NCBI RefSeq assembly: GCF_004011885.1 | Contig: NZ_SBEF01000003.1 | Location: forward strand, 124,001 to 188,000 | Direction: 5' to 3' | Origin: Serratia microhaemolytica | GTDB taxonomy: Bacteria; Pseudomonadota; Gammaproteobacteria; Enterobacterales; Enterobacteriaceae | DNA: 64,000 bases | Part shown: one piece after another, positions 57,214-64,000 of the stretch | Position numbering within the stretch: the first letter of the stretch is position 1 | Layout of the letters: the number at the start of each line of letters is the position of its first letter | Notes under the pieces: generated by a model | What the model was told of the DNA's origin: nothing | Seen by the model: only the letters and a program-made list of their open reading frames with translations | Databases searched by the model: none | Translations under genes and position numbers: made by a program

Positions 57214-57403
57214 TGAGGACGTTGACCCTCCCCCGCTGATTTGCAGGTTCATCCACTCCAAACTCGTTGCCGCCCCCCCATTTCATCACCGCATTTCAGA
57301 TGCAGTTGGGTTAATAGCGCATTGCCAACACTACTGCCAATTTCTGACAGCGTGATGTTGGATACTGCTCAAGGTCACCTAATGTACTTTAAGGATGTTT
57401 GAG

Positions 57404-58045
57404 ATGAACGATAGCAAAATTACCCTTTATACCCACCCAATGTCGCGTGGTCGTACCGCACGCTGGTTACTGGAAGAGTGTGAGGCCAGCTATGAAACCG
57501 TGGTGCTCGATTATGGCCCGAGGATGAAGAGCAATCAGTATCTGGCGATCAATCCAATGGGCAAAGTGCCAGCACTGGTGCACGGCGAGAGCGTAGTGAG
57601 TGAATTGGCGGCAATTTGCTGTTATTTAGCCGATCTGTTCCCAGAAAAACAGTTGGCACCGGCAGTAGGCAGTGTTGAGAGGGCGACATACTATCGTTGG
57701 CTGTTTTTTACCGCTGGGCCTTTGGAGTCGGCTTTTATGGGTAAATTGCTCGGCAGTTTGGTCAGTGCCGAGCAAGCCGCTATGGTGGGTTATGGTAGTT
57801 ATCAATTGACGATGGATACATTGGAGTTTGCTATCAAGCAGGGCGGGCGTTACCTGTGTGGCGAGCAGTTCACCGCAGCGGATATCTATCTGACCGCCTG
57901 CATTAAATGGGGTATGGATAAAGGGGGTATTGAAAGACGGCCAACCTTCGAGCGTTATATAGCGCCGATCCTGCAGCGTCCAGCCTATCTGCGCGCCGCA
58001 GAGATGGATAACAAGCTACTGGCAGATCATCCATTCCCGGGTTAA
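57404..58045 (+). CDS. Glutathione S-transferase family protein
   Basis: The 213-residue cytosolic protein has the N-terminal thioredoxin-like GST domain (KITLYTHPMSRGRTARWLLEE, quoted as TLYTHPMSRGRTARW, with Ser as likely glutathione-activating residue). It continues with NPMGKVPALVHGESVVSELAAI and a helical C-terminal domain (FTAADIYLTACIKWG). It conjugates or reduces electrophiles with glutathione; the substrate is unknown. ATG 57404 is preferred because AAGGA lies eight bases upstream, while ATG 57395 sits inside that ribosome-binding site. It is convergent with purA. Confidence 0.88.
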   Translation: MNDSKITLYTHPMSRGRTARWLLEECEASYETVVLDYGPRMKSNQYLAINPMGKVPALVHGESVVSELAAICCYLADLFPEKQLAPAVGSVERATYYRWLFFTAGPLESAFMGKLLGSLVSAEQAAMVGYGSYQLTMDTLEFAIKQGGRYLCGEQFTAADIYLTACIKWGMDKGGIERRPTFERYIAPILQRPAYLRAAEMDNKLLADHPFPG

Positions 58046-58065
58046 CACCGGTTGCTGGCAGATAA

Positions 58066-58093
58066 AAAATGCGCTCCGTTGGAAGCGCATTTT
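58066..58093. terminator. Bidirectional terminator between GST and purA
   Basis: AAAATGCGCT (58066-58075) pairs with AGCGCATTTT (58084-58093) around an eight-base loop. A and T runs on the two sides give each strand a usable T-tract. It lies 20 bases after both stop codons of the convergent genes. Confidence 0.88.
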
Positions 58094-58112
58094 CAGTGGT
58101 TGGTTGCGGCAA

Positions 58113-59429
<1,317 letters not shown>

Positions 59430-59562
59430 TTAAAAAGCGATTCTAACATCGTCATTTATCAGTTTCAGCTCTTTTAATAAATAGTTGGTTGTTTTTTGCT
59501 CAAGTATTTTGCCGTGTAGACAGCGTTATTGCGGGGCGAATTGCAGTGTGCACAGATTAAAA

Positions 59563-59581
59563 AGGCCCGCATAACGGGCCT
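59563..59581 (-). terminator. Terminator of the hflKC operon
   Basis: AGGCCCG (59563-59569) pairs with CGGGCCT (59575-59581). On the minus strand the stem is followed by TTTTTA. It lies 50 bases beyond the hflC stop and upstream of purA. Confidence 0.88.
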
Positions 59582-59631
59582 GACTGTTTTGTACTACACG
59601 ATCACACTAAGCTGTGACTGTCATTGGCAGA

Positions 59632-60642
59632 TCAGCGATTGCGTGTCGGGGTTGCTGATTTCATATAGCGGAAGAAATCGCTGTCTGGGCTAAGCACCAA
59701 TACATCCTGATTACCTTCGGCAAAACTGGCTTTGTAGGCGCGCAGGCTGCGAACAAAGAAGTAAAAATCAGGATCTTGTTTGAAGGATTCGGCAAACAAT
59801 CTGGCAGCTTCAGCATCACCCGCACCACGGGTGATACGTGCCTGGCGCTCAGCCTCGGCCAGTGTGCGGGTGACTTCATAGTCAGCTGCCGCGCGCAGTT
59901 TTTCCGCTTCTTCCTGCCCTTGTGAGCGGTGACGTCGTGCTACCGCTTCACGTTCAGCACGCATACGCTGGAAGATCGCTTCAGAGACTTCGGTCGGCAG
60001 GTTGATCTGCTTAATGCGTACATCAACGATTTCAATCCCCAGAGCGGCCATACTGTTTGGATTAACAGGCAGTTGTTTGCCTTGAGTCTCTTGTTCAACC
60101 CGTGCAACCGCCGAGCCAATCGCATCATCGGCCTCTGTGCTGGCATGATTATCGCCATCACCGTCGGTGCCGGCATTGAGTGCGTCACGTACATCAGACA
60201 TCAGACGACCACGTGAATCGGTAACGATATCACGTACATTCAGGCGACCAATTTCTGAACGCAAGCGGTCACTGAATTTACGTTTGATCAGCACTTCTGC
60301 CTGAGAAATGTCACCCCCACCGGTTGCCAGATAGTAGCGGCTGAAGTCACTGATGCGCCATTTGATGAAAGAGTCAACGATCAGATCTTTCTTCTCACTG
60401 GTGACGAAGCGATCTGCCTGGTTGTCCATGGTCTGAATGCGTGCATCAAGTCTTTTGACGGCATCCATAAATGGCAGCTTGAAATGCAGGCCAGGGGCAT
60501 AGACTTGAGGATGGTTGTCACTGTCGCGCAGTACCTTACCAAAGCGCATCACGATGCCACGCTGGCCTTCGTGTACCACAAATAGCGAGGTGTAAAGTAT
60601 CGCCGCAATGATGGCGATGATAATTAGAAAAGATTTACGCAT
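59632..60642 (-). CDS. hflC: FtsH modulator HflC (SPFH domain)
   Basis: HflC and HflK form a large periplasm-facing cage around the membrane protease FtsH and modulate its activity. The 336-residue protein has an N-terminal membrane anchor (about residues 4-22), an SPFH/Band 7 domain (VVHEGQRGIVMRFGKVL onward) and a long coiled coil (AEREAVARRHRSQGQEEAEKL). The C-terminal cap is SPDSDFFRYMKSAT. The acidic low-complexity insert around residues 158-175 (DGDGDNHASTEADDA) also occurs in other enterobacteria. It follows hflK by three bases. Confidence 0.96.
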   Translation of the reverse strand: MRKSFLIIIAIIAAILYTSLFVVHEGQRGIVMRFGKVLRDSDNHPQVYAPGLHFKLPFMDAVKRLDARIQTMDNQADRFVTSEKKDLIVDSFIKWRISDFSRYYLATGGGDISQAEVLIKRKFSDRLRSEIGRLNVRDIVTDSRGRLMSDVRDALNAGTDGDGDNHASTEADDAIGSAVARVEQETQGKQLPVNPNSMAALGIEIVDVRIKQINLPTEVSEAIFQRMRAEREAVARRHRSQGQEEAEKLRAAADYEVTRTLAEAERQARITRGAGDAEAARLFAESFKQDPDFYFFVRSLRAYKASFAEGNQDVLVLSPDSDFFRYMKSATPTRNR

Positions 60643-60645
60643 CGA

Positions 60646-61884
60646 TTACTCTCTCCCTACGCGAATAGCTTCATTACGCAGTGTGTTTGATCGACGCGGA
60701 TCAAACATTGTGCTGCTGCTATTTCTGGTATTAGTATCAGGCAGACGGCCAAGTGTTGGCTGAGTATTCTGCTGAGCACTCTCTCTGCTTATGTCCTTCA
60801 CTGCTTTTGGCGCCTGACCACGTAACATCTGCTCCAGCGGCAGCACCATCAGGTTATTGCCGCCTTTATCATTCATTAGCACTTTGCGCGTGTTGCTCAG
60901 CACGCTCTCCATCATCTCGATGTACAGACGTTCACGGGTAATTTCAGGTGCAGCGCGGTATTCCGGTAGGAGCTTAGTAAAGCGTGCCACTTCACCCTGA
61001 GCTTCCAGAACGGTACGTGCTTGGTAAGCACGCGCATCTTCCAACAGACGTTGTGCACGGCCATTGGCGCGTGGCTGCACTTCGTTGGCATAAGCTTCTG
61101 CTTCACGAATAAACTGCTGCTCGTTCTCACGCGCGGCAATCGCATCATCGAATGCGGCTTTTACTTCTTCCGGTGGGCGCGCAGTCTGGAAGTTGACATC
61201 CAGTAGCGTAAGCCCCATTTTGTATGGGCGGATGGTCTCTTCGAGCACGCGTTGAGTATCGCTACGCACAATGGTACGCCCTTCAGTCAGGATCTTGTCC
61301 ATGGTGTATTTGCCGATCACACCACGCAGCGCACTATCGGTAGCCTGTCTCAGGCTGTCGTTAGGATTGGTCACACTAAACAGATAGGCTGCAGGATCGG
61401 TGACGCGATACTGTACGTTCATCTCGACCCGTACCACGTTCTCATCTGAGGTGAGCATCACGCCAGAAGCTGCTAATTCGCGCACCGCTTCAACGTTGAC
61501 TGGCCGTACCTGATCGATAAAGGTGGGTTTCCAGTTCAGGCCAGGCTGAACTAAGTGGCTAAATTTACCAAAACGGGTGATCACGCCACGTTCTGCTTCT
61601 TTAATGGTGTAAAAACCACTGGCAGCCCAAGCCACTGCTGCGATCACCACAGCCAGTGTGACAACTTTTCCGCTAAAAGCACTACCGCCGGTTGAGGGGT
61701 TACCGCTACCAGAACCCCCGGTTAATTTGTTCAATTTTTTACTCAAATTGCGCAATAAGTTATCTACATCGAAAGATCCCTGATTTTTAGGATCTCTATT
61801 ATTACCGCCAGAGTCGCCGCGATTACTGCCGCTTCCCCACGGATCGCGGTCTTGTCCGTTATTACCGGGCTGATTCCACGCCAT
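60646..61884 (-). CDS. hflK: FtsH modulator HflK (SPFH domain)
   Basis: HflK is the partner of HflC in the FtsH-HflKC complex. The 412-residue protein starts MAWNQPGNNGQDRDPWGSG, then a Gly/Asn/Ser-rich cytoplasmic segment and a membrane helix (about residues 73-92). The SPFH domain follows (FYTIKEAERGVITRFGKF, ASGVMLTSDENVVRVEM) and a coiled coil. The C-terminal tail is variable. It lies between hflX (108 bases upstream) and hflC, as in E. coli. Confidence 0.96.
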   Translation of the reverse strand: MAWNQPGNNGQDRDPWGSGSNRGDSGGNNRDPKNQGSFDVDNLLRNLSKKLNKLTGGSGSGNPSTGGSAFSGKVVTLAVVIAAVAWAASGFYTIKEAERGVITRFGKFSHLVQPGLNWKPTFIDQVRPVNVEAVRELAASGVMLTSDENVVRVEMNVQYRVTDPAAYLFSVTNPNDSLRQATDSALRGVIGKYTMDKILTEGRTIVRSDTQRVLEETIRPYKMGLTLLDVNFQTARPPEEVKAAFDDAIAARENEQQFIREAEAYANEVQPRANGRAQRLLEDARAYQARTVLEAQGEVARFTKLLPEYRAAPEITRERLYIEMMESVLSNTRKVLMNDKGGNNLMVLPLEQMLRGQAPKAVKDISRESAQQNTQPTLGRLPDTNTRNSSSTMFDPRRSNTLRNEAIRVGRE

Positions 61885-61992
61885 GTTTTAGCTCCATTGT
61901 TCTGTGATTGAATTGTTCTGTGATTGGGTCAATTAGCCTAATATTAACCCATAAGGCTATTAAAACGAACGATAAAATATAGCAGGATGTGA

Positions 61993-63273
61993 TCATACGA
62001 TAAAACCAGGCAGGCTCTGCTCCTGCTTGCAAAGTCGTCTCCATTCAACAATCGGCATACGCACAATGACGCCAATGCTGCCATCTTCCTGGTTCCACTC
62101 TTTCTCAATCGCCTGAAGTTGGTACAGGCGGCTGCGTAGACGCCCTGCATCTGGAGGTAAGCGTAGCTCATAATGGGCGATATCCCCTGCCAAACGTTCA
62201 GTCAACGCCTGAAACAGTAGCGGCAGCCCGGCACCGGTTGCCGCAGAGACCCAGACACGGATGGGACGGTTTTCATCATTGCGATCAATACGTGGTGTAA
62301 AGTCGTCAAGCATGTCTATTTTGTTCATCACCAACAGGGCCGGGATCTGGTGTGACTCAATTTCCAGCAATACCTCGTCAACCGCTTCGATGTTTTCATC
62401 AACACGGCTATCAGCGGCATCAATAACATGCAGTAGTAGTGTTGCTTGGCGAGTCTCTTGCAGTGTCGCTTTAAACGCGGCGACCAGATCATGTGGCAGG
62501 TGGCGGATAAAACCGACGGTGTCAGCCAGCACGACAGCACCTACGTCGGCAACATCAATACGCCGCAGCGTCGGATCGAGCGTTGCAAACAGTTGATCGG
62601 CTGCATAGACCTCGGCATCAGTGATGCGGTTAAACAGTGTTGACTTGCCTGCATTGGTGTACCCCACCAGCGAAACGGTGGGTACATCGGCGCGCGTGCG
62701 CGCTCGTCGCCCCTGTTCGCGCTGCTTTTCTACCCGTTCAAGGCGTTTTAAAATCAGGCTGATACGGTCACTTAACAGACGTCTATCTGTCTCTAGCTGG
62801 GTTTCCCCTGGGCCACGTAAACCGATGCCGCCTTTTTGCCGCTCCAAATGAGTCCAGCCACGCACTAAACGGGTAGCGATGTGGCGCAATTGCGCCAGTT
62901 CAACCTGTAGTTTGCCTTCATGGGTTCGCGCACGTTGTGCAAAGATATCCAGGATCAACCCGGTACGATCGACCACCCGGCATTGGCATAACCGCTCGAG
63001 ATTTCTCTCTTGTGCCGGGGAGAGTGAATGGTTAAACAGGACAACGGATGCACCGCTGGCAGCGACGGCTTGCGCAATCTCTTCAGCTTTGCCTTCACCA
63101 ACAAAATATTTGGCATGGGGTGCTTTGCGGCTACCGGTGACCACCTGTAGTGCTTGGATACCCGCAGACGAGACCAGCGACTCAAACTCACGCAGATCTT
63201 CGCTATCTTTGTCCTGTGAAAAATAGATATGAACCAGTACAGCCTGTTCACCGGCCTCGTAACGGTCAAACAA
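61993..63273 (-). CDS. hflX: Ribosome-rescue GTPase HflX
   Basis: HflX splits stalled or heat-damaged 70S ribosomes using ATP/GTP. The 426-residue protein has an N-terminal HflX domain ([16 protein letters not shown]), a coiled linker with [18 protein letters not shown], and a GTPase domain (G1 [10 protein letters not shown]3 DTVGFI, G4 NKID). It starts at TTG 63273 ([15 protein letters not shown]), with AGG eight bases upstream. E. coli HflX begins with the same residues and no in-frame ATG is nearby. It is encoded 98 bases after hfq. Confidence 0.96.
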   Translation of the reverse strand: MFDRYEAGEQAVLVHIYFSQDKDSEDLREFESLVSSAGIQALQVVTGSRKAPHAKYFVGEGKAEEIAQAVAASGASVVLFNHSLSPAQERNLERLCQCRVVDRTGLILDIFAQRARTHEGKLQVELAQLRHIATRLVRGWTHLERQKGGIGLRGPGETQLETDRRLLSDRISLILKRLERVEKQREQGRRARTRADVPTVSLVGYTNAGKSTLFNRITDAEVYAADQLFATLDPTLRRIDVADVGAVVLADTVGFIRHLPHDLVAAFKATLQETRQATLLLHVIDAADSRVDENIEAVDEVLLEIESHQIPALLVMNKIDMLDDFTPRIDRNDENRPIRVWVSAATGAGLPLLFQALTERLAGDIAHYELRLPPDAGRLRSRLYQLQAIEKEWNQEDGSIGVIVRMPIVEWRRLCKQEQSLPGFIV

Positions 63274-63371
63274 GCTTGCTACCTCGCAAATAGAAAGCGC
63301 TGTACGATACGGAAAGCACAGACAGTACCCGACTGCCTATGCCCTCCAGCGTAGTGAACTGGCAACACACC

Positions 63372-63674
63372 TTATTCGGCGTCATCGCTTTCCTGGGCAG
63401 GTGCAGATGACGAAGCATTACCATGATGATAGTTGTTGTTCATACTGCTCGGGCCATTATTGTGGTGCGATACTGGGCGTGACGGTACGACCGTTGAAAT
63501 AGCATGTTTATAAACCATCTGGCTTACAGTGTTTTTCAGCAAGATGACAAACTGATCAAAAGATTCAATTTGCCCTTGTAGTTTAATACCGTTCACCAAA
63601 TAAATAGAAACTGGAACACGTTCACGACGCAGTGCGTTCAAGAACGGATCTTGCAAAGATTGCCCCTTAGCCAT
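63372..63674 (-). CDS. hfq: RNA chaperone Hfq
   Basis: Hfq is the hexameric Sm-like chaperone that pairs small RNAs with mRNAs. The 100-residue protein has the proximal-face residues Gln8, Asp9 and Lys31 region in [18 protein letters not shown] and NGIKLQGQ, the Sm1 motif [12 protein letters not shown] and the Sm2 motif [10 protein letters not shown]. The disordered C-terminal tail is His/Asn/Ser-rich and ends in acidic residues (ESDDAE), as in E. coli. CyaR, also encoded here, is one of its client RNAs. Confidence 0.98.
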   Translation of the reverse strand: MAKGQSLQDPFLNALRRERVPVSIYLVNGIKLQGQIESFDQFVILLKNTVSQMVYKHAISTVVPSRPVSHHNNGPSSMNNNYHHGNASSSAPAQESDDAE

Positions 63675-63787
63675 TCTGTCTTTTCCTTATTTGCTTGTTG
63701 TTTCTAACCAAGAACCTACTGGTTCTAAAATAAGTCATTTAAAAATTTGCGCGCTGAATACCGGCCAATTGTACACATTATATCAAC

Positions 63788-64000
63788 CTATGCACCAATA
63801 ACTTGCATGACTGAATCAAATGCCTCAACCGGTTTTTCACTGTCTAACCAGTGAATCCCCTGCCAGCCTCGCAGCCAAGTCATTTGGCGCTTAGCTAATT
63901 GACGTGTCGCACAAATACCGCGAAAAACCATTTCGTCGTAACTGATCTCACCAGACAAATACGACCACATCTGGCGATAACCAACACAACGGATGGAGGG
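63788..64000 (-). CDS. miaA: tRNA dimethylallyltransferase MiaA (5' part outside the window)
   Basis: Only the last 70 codons are present; the frame stays open to base 64000 on the minus strand. The visible part begins [18 protein letters not shown] and continues [16 protein letters not shown] and [10 protein letters not shown], matching the C-terminal region of E. coli MiaA. MiaA adds the dimethylallyl group to A37 of UNN-reading tRNAs. It lies just upstream of hfq, as is standard, and E. coli hfq promoters lie inside miaA. The ATG at 63970 is internal. Confidence 0.95.
   Translation of the reverse strand, partial: PSIRCVGYRQMWSYLSGEISYDEMVFRGICATRQLAKRQMTWLRGWQGIHWLDSEKPVEAFDSVMQVIGA

Overview
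The window is a stretch of bacterial chromosome from a member of the Enterobacterales. Almost every housekeeping gene translates to a protein nearly colinear with its Escherichia coli counterpart (AspC, GuaA, GuaB, PurA, Hfq, MoaA, FabB and others). Several non-coding signals are also of enterobacterial type: the CyaR small RNA, a molybdenum-cofactor riboswitch in front of moaA, and a FadR/FabR operator pair in front of fabB. Species cannot be fixed from sequence alone. The gene blocks are ordered very differently from E. coli, which points to a more distant family such as Yersiniaceae, Pectobacteriaceae or Budviciaceae. Both ends cut through genes: an OmpF-type porin on the left and miaA on the right. 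No tRNA, rRNA, CRISPR array, transposase or prophage gene was seen.

Layout. 1-2.3 kb: porin and aspC. 2.5-13.6 kb: a complete mdtABCD-baeSR operon (RND multidrug export and its envelope-stress two-component system), then trhP and CyaR at 13.8-15.4 kb and an AT-rich gene-free stretch. 16.3-23.0 kb: ybhL and the moaABCDE operon, with an AbgT-type transporter wedged between moaA and ybhK. 23-28.7 kb: pagP, fabB, mnmC, yfcL and epmC. 28.9-34.1 kb is an accessory stretch with a LysR regulator, an exported protein of unknown function, an exported alkylsulfatase, an exported VOC-fold protein and a 72-residue unknown. 34.2-41.2 kb: guaBA, xseA and acs. 41.7-44.7 kb: a family 31 glycosidase beside a decayed region. 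44.7-50.2 kb: deoD, smp, serB, radA, yhbQ, yhbS and ubiT.

50.7-57.1 kb is the most distinctive part, a six-gene same-strand cluster. It encodes a biuret-hydrolase-like amidohydrolase, FdrA/AllF, a DUF1116 protein (AllG), carbamate kinase, a free-standing copy of the allophanate-hydrolase C-terminal domain, and an NCS1/CodB-type permease. It looks like a compact route that imports a small nitrogen compound, splits it, moves a carbamoyl group to phosphate and recovers ATP. The third subunit of the E. coli oxamate transcarbamylase (AllH) is not present. 57.4-64 kb: a glutathione S-transferase homologue, purA and the miaA-hfq-hflX-hflK-hflC block.

Transcription units are mostly clear from 1-4 base stop/start overlaps (mdtA/B/C, moaC/D, the carbamoyl cluster) and from hairpins at convergent gene ends. 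Accessory functions sit at the joints between conserved blocks, as expected for a rearranged chromosome.
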